Part shown: positions 50,970 to 59,308 of the stretch, piece by piece | Numbering within the stretch: the stretch's first letter is position 1 | How the letters are laid out: the number at the start of each line of letters is the position of its first letter | Source: an uncultured Tenacibaculum sp. | GTDB lineage: Bacteria; Bacteroidota; Bacteroidia; Flavobacteriales; Flavobacteriaceae | NCBI RefSeq assembly: GCF_947504135.1 | Contig: NZ_CANNGG010000001.1 | Coordinates: 434,001-498,000 of the forward strand | Direction of reading: 5' to 3' | Length of the DNA stretch: 64,000 nt | Position numbers and translations under genes: made by a program | The notes under the pieces: model-generated | Seen by the model: the letters and a program-made list of their open reading frames with translations, nothing else | The model's database searches: none | Told to the model about the DNA's origin: nothing

Positions 50970-52202
50970 TCACCTGTTTTGATTAAAATATCCATTACCT
51001 ACACCTATTACTCTGTCATAAATTTCACCAAAAGGTTTGTAGTAAACAATCACAGTGTATTCGTTTTCAGTTTGATAAAATGAACCATCGATTTCATGTA
51101 GATTTACAGAGTTTTTTGAGTTTAAAGTAGCGTAACTGTAGTTGTAAAACCCTTGTTTAAAAGGTAAAATAGCCTTGTATATTCCTTGACTAGAATCGTA
51201 GGTCATTTTATTTTCTCGTGTCAATTCGTAGTTGTTAAAAGCTCCATAAACATAAACTTCCTTGTTTTCGTAAGGCTCAAAAGCATCTAAAGAGAAATGA
51301 ACTAAAGAATAATCAGCTTCAGTGTTATCTCTGTTATCAGCAACATCACGTTCAGTGGTTCTTATAACAAACTGTCCGTTAATATCAGGGTTGTAGGTAT
51401 ATGTTTTATCAGCCCTAGGCTCGTCTGTGTAGAGGTAGCTGTGGTATACGTTTTTGCGTTCTACTTTAGCAATATTTAAACTAGAGTTTCGTATCAGTTT
51501 AGTGTCAAAATTTAAAAACTCATTTCCACCCCAGAAATTAGTTTTTTCAGTGTGATTATATAAAAGTTGTTGAGGTTTTATAAAAATAGGTTGAAGATTA
51601 GTAATAGCTGTATTCCAATTATGGTTTTGAAACAATGTAATATTAATTTCTTGTGAAGGATTGTTGATTTGTAAATTGGGATGGTTTATTGAAAATTGAA
51701 CAGTTTGTTGTTTGTTGGCTGTAGTGGCATTTCTACTTCTAAAAACAGCTACACCTACAGTGGTTAAATCTTCATAAAAAACACATCTTCTGGTAAAAAC
51801 TACCTCGTAATTTTCATCAATAACAGAAATTAAATAATTGCCACTTTTGGTGATAATGGTGTTCTGATTAGGGATTTCTACCCAATAATGCGTGTAGGGC
51901 TGAAGCGTGTTGAATGAATTTGAAAAATTGATGATTTCGTTTTGTTCAAAACCTTGAATGTATTGGTTGCTAGTCATAGTGCTAGGTTTCCAATCATGTG
52001 TCATGTGTTCAATTTTGTATTGATATTGTTTGCTATCAGCCTCTAAATCATCAAAAGATAGTTTTAAAACATCTCCTAAACGTACAATTGGTGCGTATTG
52101 TTCAGAATTGTGCATAGGACGTAGTTGAACTGTTTTTATGTTTTGAGCATAGTTTGAAATAGCACAGAAAAAAATAGCGATAAATAAGTTTCTTATTTTC
52201 AT
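50970..52202 (-). CDS. type IX secretion system Plug protein (DUF5103)
   Basis: This 410-residue protein has a signal peptide (to YAQ), an N-terminal region with VQLRPMHNSEQYAPIVRLGD, then HMTHDWKPSTM, and a C-terminal CBM48-like beta domain (VYVYGAFNNYELTRENKM). This matches DUF5103, which includes the Plug protein that seals the SprA translocon of the type IX secretion system in Flavobacterium. This supports a bacterium with T9SS, and perhaps gliding. No other T9SS gene is in the window. Confidence 0.85.
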   Translation of the reverse strand: MKIRNLFIAIFFCAISNYAQNIKTVQLRPMHNSEQYAPIVRLGDVLKLSFDDLEADSKQYQYKIEHMTHDWKPSTMTSNQYIQGFEQNEIINFSNSFNTLQPYTHYWVEIPNQNTIITKSGNYLISVIDENYEVVFTRRCVFYEDLTTVGVAVFRSRNATTANKQQTVQFSINHPNLQINNPSQEINITLFQNHNWNTAITNLQPIFIKPQQLLYNHTEKTNFWGGNEFLNFDTKLIRNSSLNIAKVERKNVYHSYLYTDEPRADKTYTYNPDINGQFVIRTTERDVADNRDNTEADYSLVHFSLDAFEPYENKEVYVYGAFNNYELTRENKMTYDSSQGIYKAILPFKQGFYNYSYATLNSKNSVNLHEIDGSFYQTENEYTVIVYYKPFGEIYDRVIGVGNGYFNQNR

Positions 52203-52321
52203 GATATAACAAAAATATCAAAATATACGCCAAAGACAAGGTTTTTATTTAGAATAAATATAAATAAAGAGGTAAAGTAAATATATGGATTGTTTTGTTC
52301 TGTAAAGGGGGGTAAAATTTT

Positions 52322-52329
52322 TAAATTTG
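52322..52329 (+). promoter_or_regulatory. -7 promoter element of the nqr operon
   Basis: TAAATTTG, matching TAnnTTTG, 35 bases before the nqrA ATG. A TTTG at 52294-52297 could be a -33 element, with a 24-base spacer. Confidence 0.5.
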
Positions 52330-52363
52330 CGTGTTTTTAAGAAAATCAAATTAATCAGTTCCT

Positions 52364-53716
52364 ATGTCAAAAGACATCCGTATTAAGAAAGGCTTGGATA
52401 TCAAGCTAGTTGGCGAGGCAGAACAGGTAACTACCGAACTTCAATCAGGTAGTGTGTTTGCAGTAAAGCCAGATGATTTTCACGGCGTTATTCCTAAAAT
52501 TTTAGCAAAAGAAGGTACAGAAGTAAAAGCAGGAGAAGCACTTTTTTATTCAAAAAGTGATGAGCGTGTTTTATTTCCTAGTCCTGTTAGTGGTAAAGTT
52601 ACAGAAATCGTTCGTGGAGCACGAAGAAAAGTTTTAGCAATTAAAATCACTGCTGATGCACAGCAGGAATACAAAGATTTTGGTAAAAAAGATGTAGACG
52701 CAATGTCTGGAGAAGAGGTGAAAAATCACTTATTTGCTTCAGGTTGTTGGCCATTTGTAAAGCAACGCCCGTACGACGTAGTTGCAAATCCAAATCAAGC
52801 ACCAAAAGCAATTTTTGTATCAGCCTATGCAAGTGCGCCTTTAGCAGCTGATTATGATTATGCGTTAAAAGGTAAAGAAGCAGAGTTACAAGCAGCTTTA
52901 ACAGCGTTAACAAAGTTAACTACTGGTAAAGTTCATGTTTCTGTAGCGGCGAATTCAACATTATCTCCATTTAAAGGAGTTAAAGGTGTTGAATTACATA
53001 AGGTTTCTGGACCACACCCATCTGGTAATGTGAGTACACAAATCGCACAAATTAGTCCTATTAACAAAGGAGAGGTTGTGTGGGTAGTAACACCACAAGA
53101 CTTAGTAGTTATTGGGGAGTTATTATTAACTGGAAAGTTTAATATTACTCGTACTGTTGCTTTAGCAGGATCTAAATTTAACAAGCCACAATACGTAACT
53201 GCTAAGGCAGGAGCGCAAATTGCTGATGTTGTTAAAGGAAACTTAGAAACTACTAATGCACGTGTTATTAGCGGAAACGTGTTAAGCGGAACGCAAGTAG
53301 GAGAAGAAGGTTTCTTAGGATATTACGATAATGTAATTACTGCAATTCCAGAAGGAGATGATTATGAATTCTTCGGATGGAATAAACCAATTTTTAATAA
53401 AATTTCTACTTCTAGAGCATTAACATTCTCTTGGTTAAATCCGAAGAAAAAATATGACTTAAATACTAATACTAACGGTGAGCACAGAGCATTTGTGGTA
53501 ACTGGTTCGTATGAAGAAATTTTTCCGTTAGATATCTATCCGATGCAATTATTAAAAGCTTGTATGTATAAAGATCTTGACGAAATGGAAGGATTAGGAG
53601 CATATGAAATTGCACCAGAAGATTTTGCATTAACAGAATTTATTTGTGTATCGAAACAACCTCACCAAAAAATAATTCGTGAAGGATTAGATTTAATGAG
53701 AGAAGAATTAGGATAA
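52364..53716 (+). CDS. nqrA: Na+-translocating NADH:quinone reductase subunit A
   Basis: This 450-residue soluble subunit begins IRIKKGLDIKLVGEAEQ and contains the family region VKPDDFHGVIPKILAKEGTE near 35 and GPHPSGNVSTQIAQISPINKGE near 210. NqrA binds quinone at the cytosolic side of the complex. It is the first gene of six (nqrABCDEF) on the plus strand, with its own promoter and short spacers, so the operon is transcribed as one unit. Confidence 0.97.
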   Translation: MSKDIRIKKGLDIKLVGEAEQVTTELQSGSVFAVKPDDFHGVIPKILAKEGTEVKAGEALFYSKSDERVLFPSPVSGKVTEIVRGARRKVLAIKITADAQQEYKDFGKKDVDAMSGEEVKNHLFASGCWPFVKQRPYDVVANPNQAPKAIFVSAYASAPLAADYDYALKGKEAELQAALTALTKLTTGKVHVSVAANSTLSPFKGVKGVELHKVSGPHPSGNVSTQIAQISPINKGEVVWVVTPQDLVVIGELLLTGKFNITRTVALAGSKFNKPQYVTAKAGAQIADVVKGNLETTNARVISGNVLSGTQVGEEGFLGYYDNVITAIPEGDDYEFFGWNKPIFNKISTSRALTFSWLNPKKKYDLNTNTNGEHRAFVVTGSYEEIFPLDIYPMQLLKACMYKDLDEMEGLGAYEIAPEDFALTEFICVSKQPHQKIIREGLDLMREELG

Positions 53717-53719
53717 GAT

Positions 53720-54925
53720 ATGGGCTTAAAACAAAATTTACATAATTTAAAAGAGAAATATAAAGGTACTAAGATGGCACCTGCGTTTAACGCAATCCAC
53801 ACCTTTTTATATTTGCCAAATGAGACTACTCATGGAGGAACTCATATCAAGGCAGCCGATGATTTAAAACGTACCATGAATACAGTAATTATGGCATTAG
53901 TACCATGTTTACTTTTCGGTATGTTTAATGCAGGGTATCAACACAACGCTGCAATTAATGGCTTTACTGAAGGAATGTCTTTCTTTAGTGGAGACTTTTG
54001 GAATATGGACAACTTCCTAGTTGGTTTAACTAAAATTTTACCATTAGTAATTGTATCGTATTTAGTAGGTTTAGTAATCGAATTTATCTTTGCTGTAATT
54101 AAAGGACACGAAGTAGAAGAAGGTTACTTAGTAACAGGAATGTTAGTTCCGTTAATCGTACCAGTAGACTTACCATTATGGATGTTAGCTGTAGCTGTAG
54201 CTTTCGGTGTTGTAATTGGTAAAGAAGTATTTGGTGGTACAGGAATGAACATCTTAAACCCAGCCTTAACCATTCGTGCATTTTTATTCTTCGCATATCC
54301 AACTTGGATGTCGGGAGATAAAGTATGGGTTCACGGTGCAGTAGAAGCTGCAGGAACTGCTGATGCAATTTCTGGTGAAACAGTTTTAGGAAGTTTAGCA
54401 CAATCACAACCAATTAGTTATTCAGTTTCTGATATGTTCTTCGGATTTATTCCAGGTTCAGTAGGAGAAACTTCAACATTATTAATCTTATTAGGAGCTT
54501 TATTCTTAATCTTTACAAAGATTGGAAGCTGGAGAATCATGTTATCTTCAGTAATCGGAGCTTTAGTAATGGGATTCATCTTCAACCAAGTGGTTGATAT
54601 GGGGTGGATTGGTGAAACGAGTAAGTTTTACGGATTAATGAGCTTAGATTTCTGGAAGCATTTATTAATTGGAGGATTTGCATTTGGTGCGGTATACATG
54701 GCAACTGACCCTGTAACTGCAGCACAAACTAACAAAGGGAAGTGGATTTACGGTTTCTTAATTGGATTTATCTCGATTATGATTCGTGTATTCAACCCAG
54801 CATATCCAGAAGGAGTAATGTTAGCGATCTTATTAATGAACGTATTTGCTCCAACTATCGATCACTACGTTGTTCAAGGAAATGTAAAGAGAAGATTAAA
54901 ACGTTTAAAAGCTAAAACTGCCTAA
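53720..54925 (+). CDS. nqrB: Na+-translocating NADH:quinone reductase subunit B
   Basis: This 401-residue membrane subunit has about ten helices and the region ISGETVLGSLAQSQ near 215-230, which contains the Thr that carries covalent FMN in this family. Together with NqrC, D, E and F it moves electrons and pumps sodium. It lies three bases after nqrA. Confidence 0.97.
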   Translation: MGLKQNLHNLKEKYKGTKMAPAFNAIHTFLYLPNETTHGGTHIKAADDLKRTMNTVIMALVPCLLFGMFNAGYQHNAAINGFTEGMSFFSGDFWNMDNFLVGLTKILPLVIVSYLVGLVIEFIFAVIKGHEVEEGYLVTGMLVPLIVPVDLPLWMLAVAVAFGVVIGKEVFGGTGMNILNPALTIRAFLFFAYPTWMSGDKVWVHGAVEAAGTADAISGETVLGSLAQSQPISYSVSDMFFGFIPGSVGETSTLLILLGALFLIFTKIGSWRIMLSSVIGALVMGFIFNQVVDMGWIGETSKFYGLMSLDFWKHLLIGGFAFGAVYMATDPVTAAQTNKGKWIYGFLIGFISIMIRVFNPAYPEGVMLAILLMNVFAPTIDHYVVQGNVKRRLKRLKAKTA

Positions 54926-54927
54926 TT

Positions 54928-55668
54928 ATGAGTAAGAAGACAGATAGTAATGGATATACGGTAGTATTCGCAATAGGAATGGTACTAGTAGTGGGTGCGT
55001 TGTTAGCTTTTACAGCGTCATCACTTCGCCCAACAATCGATGCAAACAAGCGTATTGAAAAGCAACAAAACATTTTGTATGCAATGGGTGTAAACGAAAA
55101 TGACGAAACAAGTATTGAATTTGTTTCAAAAGATAAAGTAGCAGATGAGTTTGCAAAATACATCAAAAAGCAATTAGTAATCGAAGGAGAAAACGTTTCT
55201 GAAGATGCTAACGCATATTTAATTGATGTTAAAAAACAACAAACAGCAGCTAAAGAAGGTAAAACAAGAAAATTACCATTATTTGTAGGTGAAAAAGATG
55301 GAACTACATTTTACATCGCACCAATTAGAGGTAAAGGTCTTTGGGATGCTATTTGGGGATATGTTGCAATGGATAAAAACATGGTGGTACAAGGAGTTTT
55401 CTTTGATCATAAAGGAGAAACGCCAGGTTTAGGAGCCAACATTAAGCAACGTTACTTTATGGATGATTTTATTGGTGAAGATTTAATGAACAACGGTTCT
55501 TTTAAAGGAATTGCAGTTTCTAAATCTAACAATGATCCAAAGAATGAAGATAAAAATGATAACGAGGTAGATGCAATTGCAGGAGCAACTATTACAGGAG
55601 ACGGTGTAGCTGCAATGATTAAAACCGAATTAGGTTTATACGTACCTTACTTTAAAACATTAAAATAA
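54928..55668 (+). CDS. nqrC: Na+-translocating NADH:quinone reductase subunit C
   Basis: This 246-residue subunit has one N-terminal membrane helix (VVFAIGMVLVVGALLAFTA) and a periplasmic FMN domain. The flavin-bearing Thr lies in AIAGATITGDGVAAM near 220. The usual family motif is SGAT; here the Ser is replaced by Ala, while the Thr is kept. It lies two bases after nqrB. Confidence 0.97.
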   Translation: MSKKTDSNGYTVVFAIGMVLVVGALLAFTASSLRPTIDANKRIEKQQNILYAMGVNENDETSIEFVSKDKVADEFAKYIKKQLVIEGENVSEDANAYLIDVKKQQTAAKEGKTRKLPLFVGEKDGTTFYIAPIRGKGLWDAIWGYVAMDKNMVVQGVFFDHKGETPGLGANIKQRYFMDDFIGEDLMNNGSFKGIAVSKSNNDPKNEDKNDNEVDAIAGATITGDGVAAMIKTELGLYVPYFKTLK

Positions 55669-55670
55669 AT

Positions 55671-56315
55671 ATGGGACTTTTATCAAAAAAAGACGCAGCG
55701 TTAATTACTGATCCATTAGCAGATAATAACCCAATTACTATTCAAGTATTAGGTATTTGTTCTGCATTAGCAATTACGGCAGAGTTAAAAGCTTCAATAG
55801 TAATGTCTTTATCGGTATTATTTGTATTAGGAGTAGGAAATGTGGTAATCTCATTAATGAGAAATATTATTCCATCAAAAATTAGAATTATTGTACAGTT
55901 AATCGTAGTAGCAACCTTAGTAATTATTGTAGACCAAGTGTTAAAAGCATTTGCATACGACTTAAGTAAAACCTTATCGGTATTTATTGGGTTAATTATT
56001 ACCAACTGTATTATTATGGGACGTTTTGAGGCTTTTGCTTTAGGTAACGGACCTTGGAGATCTTTCTTAGATGGTATTGGTAATGCTTTAGGATACGCAG
56101 TAATCTTAATTATTGTAGGATTCTTTAGAGAGTTATTCGGTTCAGGTACTTTATTAGGATTTAAAGTATTAGGAGATCCTATCGAAAAAACAGGATTGTA
56201 TGCTTTAGGATACGAAAACAACGGATTTATGTTATTATCACCAATGGCGTTAATTGTTGTGGGTATTATTATTTGGGTACAGCGTACAAGAAATAAAGCA
56301 TTAGTAGAAGATTAA
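55671..56315 (+). CDS. nqrD: Na+-translocating NADH:quinone reductase subunit D
   Basis: This 214-residue membrane subunit has six helices, with NPITIQVLGICSALAITAEL at the start and GRFEAFALGNGPWRSFLDG near 125. With NqrE it forms the membrane core and iron-sulfur site between the two subunits. The stop is followed by an 85-base spacer that holds an inverted repeat before nqrE. Confidence 0.97.
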   Translation: MGLLSKKDAALITDPLADNNPITIQVLGICSALAITAELKASIVMSLSVLFVLGVGNVVISLMRNIIPSKIRIIVQLIVVATLVIIVDQVLKAFAYDLSKTLSVFIGLIITNCIIMGRFEAFALGNGPWRSFLDGIGNALGYAVILIIVGFFRELFGSGTLLGFKVLGDPIEKTGLYALGYENNGFMLLSPMALIVVGIIIWVQRTRNKALVED

Positions 56316-56318
56316 AAT

Positions 56319-56385
56319 AGTAATGAGATGTTAGATATGAGAATTGAGATGCTATCAATAAACTCACTACTAACTACTCAATACT
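56319..56385. repeat. imperfect inverted repeat between nqrD and nqrE
   Basis: AGTAATGAGATGTTAG (56319-56334) and CTAACTACTCAATACT (56370-56385) are complementary at 13 of 16 positions. The sequence is low complexity (TGAGA and ACTCA units). Such spacers occur in flavobacterial genomes, from memory. Confidence 0.45.
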
Positions 56386-56400
56386 AAATACTATAAAAAT

Positions 56401-57150
56401 ATGGAACATATAGAATTATTTTTCAAGTCGATATTTATAGATAACATGGTATTCGCAACCTTCTTAGGAATGTGTTCATACCTTGCAGTATCTAAAAAAG
56501 TATCAACAGCCGTAGGTTTAGGAGCAGCCGTTATTTTCGTATTAGCGGTAACTGTACCAGTAAACTGGTTGTTAGATCAGTATTTATTACAACCTGGAGC
56601 TTTAAAGTGGTTAGGAGCTGAGTATGCAGACTATGATTTAAGTTTCTTATCATTCATCATGTTTATTGCAACCATTGCAACCATGGTACAATTGGTAGAA
56701 ATTATTGTAGAAAAATTTGCACCAGCATTATATAACTCTTTAGGAATTTTCTTACCGTTAATTGCTGTAAATTGTGCAATTTTAGGAGGATCGTTATTCA
56801 TGCAATCTCGTGAAATCCCAACATTAGGTTTATCATTAACTTACGGTGTAGGTTCTGGTATCGGATGGTTCTTAGCAATTTTAGCAATTGCAGCTATTCG
56901 CGAAAAAATCAGATATTCATCTGTACCACCAGCGTTAAGAGGATTAGGAATTACATTTATCATTACAGGTTTAATGGCTATCGGATTTATGAGTTTCGGT
57001 GGAATGTTAACAGGTGGTGATGATGAAGGTAAAAAAGAAGAAACTACAGCAGTTCAGGTTGAAAAGAAAGAAGTAGAAGAGAAGAAAGTTGAAACAACTG
57101 AAGAGAAAGCTGAAGAATTAGCTAATAACACTAAAGAAATTACAGAATAA
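56401..57150 (+). CDS. nqrE: Na+-translocating NADH:quinone reductase subunit E with C-terminal extension
   Basis: This 249-residue subunit has six helices, with [20 protein letters not shown] at the start and [17 protein letters not shown] near 140, typical of NqrE. The family is about 200 residues; the extra 45 at the C terminus form a Lys/Glu-rich tail ([20 protein letters not shown]) that is probably disordered and cytosolic. The stop overlaps the nqrF start by one base. Confidence 0.97.
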   Translation: MEHIELFFKSIFIDNMVFATFLGMCSYLAVSKKVSTAVGLGAAVIFVLAVTVPVNWLLDQYLLQPGALKWLGAEYADYDLSFLSFIMFIATIATMVQLVEIIVEKFAPALYNSLGIFLPLIAVNCAILGGSLFMQSREIPTLGLSLTYGVGSGIGWFLAILAIAAIREKIRYSSVPPALRGLGITFIITGLMAIGFMSFGGMLTGGDDEGKKEETTAVQVEKKEVEEKKVETTEEKAEELANNTKEITE

Positions 57151-58466
57151 TGGTATTTTTAGAAGTAAGCACAGGAGGAACAGTTGCTATTACAGTATTA
57201 GCGTTTTTGGCGGTAATCTTAGTTTTAGTAGCTTTATTATTATTTGTTAAGCAAAAATTGGCACCATCTGGACCTGTAAAGATTACAATTAATGGTGAAA
57301 AAACAATAGAAGTAGCATCAGGAGGTACTTTATTATCTACATTAGGTAATGAAAAAATCTTTTTACCATCAGCTTGTGGTGGTGGTGGTTCTTGTGTACA
57401 ATGTGAGTGTCATGTAAATTCAGGTGGAGGAGAAGCTTTACCTACAGAAACACCACACTTTACACGTAAAGAATTACAACACGGTATCCGTTTAGCATGT
57501 CAGGTAAAAGTAAAGCAAGATATGGATATCTCTATTCCAGAAGAAATTTTCGGAATTAAGAAATGGGAAGCAACTGTTGTAAGAAATTATAACGTAGCAA
57601 CTTTTATTAAGGAGTTTGTAGTTGAGATTCCAGAAGAAATGGATTATAAAGCAGGTGGGTATATTCAAATTGAAATACCACCATGTGAAGTAAAATATTC
57701 TGATATGGATATTTCTGCACATCCACAAGATCATCCAGGTGAACCTGATAAATTTGAGGCTGATTGGGATAAATTTAACCTAAGGCCATTGGTAATGAAG
57801 AATGAAGAAACTGTAGAGAGAGCATACTCTATGGCTTCTTATCCAGCAGAAGGAAGAGAAATCATGTTAAATGTTCGTGTAGCAACACCTCCTTTCGACC
57901 GTGCTAAAGGTGGATGGATGGATGTAAATCCAGGGGTGGCATCTTCGTATATTTTTAATCAAAAGCCAGGAGATAAAGTAACTATTTCTGGACCTTATGG
58001 TGAATTCTTTATCAATGATTCTGATGCAGAGATGTTATATGTAGGTGGTGGAGCTGGTATGGCACCAATGCGTTCACATATTTATCATTTATTTAGAACT
58101 TTAAAGACAGGTAGAAAAGTAACATACTGGTACGGAGGTCGTTCTAAAGCAGAGTTATTCTACATTCACTACTTTAGAGCGTTAGAAAAAGACTTTCCAA
58201 ACTTTAAATTCTACTTGGCATTATCTGAGCCATTAGAAGAAGATAACTGGAAGGTTAAAAAAGATATTAATGATGAAAGCGGAGATGGTTTTGTTGGATT
58301 TATTCACCAAGTTGTAATAGACCAATATTTATCTAAGCATGAAAGTCCTGAGGATTTAGAATTATATTTCTGCGGACCACCATTAATGAACAAAGCAGTA
58401 CAAAAAATGGGTGAAGATTTTGGTCTAGATGACGAAAACATCCGTTTTGATGACTTTGGAGGATAA
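57150..58466 (+). CDS. nqrF: Na+-translocating NADH:quinone reductase subunit F
   Basis: This 438-residue subunit is the electron entry point. It has an N-terminal membrane helix (about 10-30), a 2Fe-2S ferredoxin domain (CGGGGSCVQCECHVNSGGG near 75-93, and ACQ near 115), then a flavodoxin-reductase-like FAD domain (RAYSMASYP near 225) and an NADH domain (YVGGGAGMAPMRSH near 290). It takes electrons from NADH and passes them through FAD and the iron-sulfur centre. It ends the operon, followed by a hairpin. Confidence 0.97.
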   Translation: MVFLEVSTGGTVAITVLAFLAVILVLVALLLFVKQKLAPSGPVKITINGEKTIEVASGGTLLSTLGNEKIFLPSACGGGGSCVQCECHVNSGGGEALPTETPHFTRKELQHGIRLACQVKVKQDMDISIPEEIFGIKKWEATVVRNYNVATFIKEFVVEIPEEMDYKAGGYIQIEIPPCEVKYSDMDISAHPQDHPGEPDKFEADWDKFNLRPLVMKNEETVERAYSMASYPAEGREIMLNVRVATPPFDRAKGGWMDVNPGVASSYIFNQKPGDKVTISGPYGEFFINDSDAEMLYVGGGAGMAPMRSHIYHLFRTLKTGRKVTYWYGGRSKAELFYIHYFRALEKDFPNFKFYLALSEPLEEDNWKVKKDINDESGDGFVGFIHQVVIDQYLSKHESPEDLELYFCGPPLMNKAVQKMGEDFGLDDENIRFDDFGG

Positions 58467-58488
58467 TCACTCAGTGATTTTAAAATAT

Positions 58489-58522
58489 AAAACCGATACA
58501 TTATTAATATTGTATCGGTTTT
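58489..58522 (+). terminator. terminator after nqrF
   Basis: Twelve-bp stem AAAACCGATACA (58489-58500) with TGTATCGGTTTT (58511-58522) and a 10-base loop; the T tail is short. Confidence 0.75.
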
Positions 58523-58647
58523 ATATACAAAAAAAACAACCATTTATAATTAATAATCAGTCATTTGTAGTTTTTTTAACGTTTAGTTAAACTTAATAGC
58601 TTTCTTTTGTAGTCATCTACTAAAATATTTAAAACGAAGCTAAATCT

Positions 58648-58776
58648 ATGAATTGCCCAAATTGTCAATCTATTTCTATTAGAAGAAAGAGAAGAAGTTT
58701 TTTTCAAAAAATTATCTTTTTTAACAAGAAAAAATTTAAGTGTTTTGATTGCAAAAAGATGTTCTTTGCAAGATGA
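58648..58776 (+). CDS. 42-residue zinc-ribbon protein
   Basis: A small frame, MNCPNCQSISIRRKRRSFFQ at the start and FKCFDCKKMFFAR at the end, has two C-x2-C knuckles separated by a basic stretch. This is a full minimal zinc ribbon, probably for nucleic acid or protein binding. It lies between nqrF and the convergent cysteine-rich gene and has a short upstream space. It is shorter than most annotation limits, so it may be overlooked. Function unknown. Confidence 0.6.
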   Translation: MNCPNCQSISIRRKRRSFFQKIIFFNKKKFKCFDCKKMFFAR

Positions 58777-58777
58777 T

Positions 58778-59239
58778 TTATTCGTAAATCACATCAAATT
58801 TGTAAACAGGGTTATCTTGTTCATATTCAAAAACTTTAGCATAATCCATAACATTAGGAATGTTTTCTAGTTTGCACAAGTGAGCAACGACAGCACACAA
58901 ACCATTAAATAAAGTTTCTTTATGTGTTGGGTTTTGAGGTTTGGGATTGTAATGACAGAGCGGAAGCGTAAATCCGCAAGCTTCTAAAAAAACTTTTTCA
59001 ATTTGTAAGAGTTCTAAAGGAGAGTAACCATTAAATTTTCTACCTAAATTTTGATGTACCCTACCTATATAGCTTAACTCTAGCGAGCCATGACCATTTG
59101 TTAAATGTTTCCAGCTATCTCGGTTATCTAAAATATTACCAACCGCACAAGCTGAACAACATTCAGGGTTTAATTCGTCACTATGAAAAGCATTATAAAG
59201 CTTTATAAGTGCTTGCTCTAATCTTTTAGGTGTTTCCAT
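58778..59239 (-). CDS. conserved cysteine-rich protein found near nqrF
   Basis: This 153-residue protein begins METPKRLEQALIKLYNAFHS and has CCSACAVGNIL near 30 and a Cys-x6-Cys segment (ACGFTLPLCHY) near 95. Proteins like this are, from memory, sometimes named Na+-translocating NADH:quinone reductase subunit F in Flavobacteriia, but they lack all the NqrF domains. I take that name as wrong. Adjacency to nqrF may reflect a link with Nqr assembly or redox, but no function is known. The ATG at 59239 is preferred over the in-frame TTG at 59245. Confidence 0.75.
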   Translation of the reverse strand: METPKRLEQALIKLYNAFHSDELNPECCSACAVGNILDNRDSWKHLTNGHGSLELSYIGRVHQNLGRKFNGYSPLELLQIEKVFLEACGFTLPLCHYNPKPQNPTHKETLFNGLCAVVAHLCKLENIPNVMDYAKVFEYEQDNPVYKFDVIYE

Positions 59240-59284
59240 AATCAATAATGAATTAAGTCCTTTAAATATACAAAATAATGGTTG

Positions 59285-59292
59285 TACCTTTG
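59285..59292 (+). promoter_or_regulatory. -7 promoter element of the second DEAD-box helicase gene
   Basis: TACCTTTG, matching TAnnTTTG, 17 bases before the ATG at 59309. Confidence 0.5.
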
Positions 59293-59308
59293 CATCAAAT
59301 TATTGTTA

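Noticed and set aside
55742..56221. Open frame of 159 codons on the minus strand opposite nqrD
   Set aside because: Antisense to nqrD; no family features and no start context.
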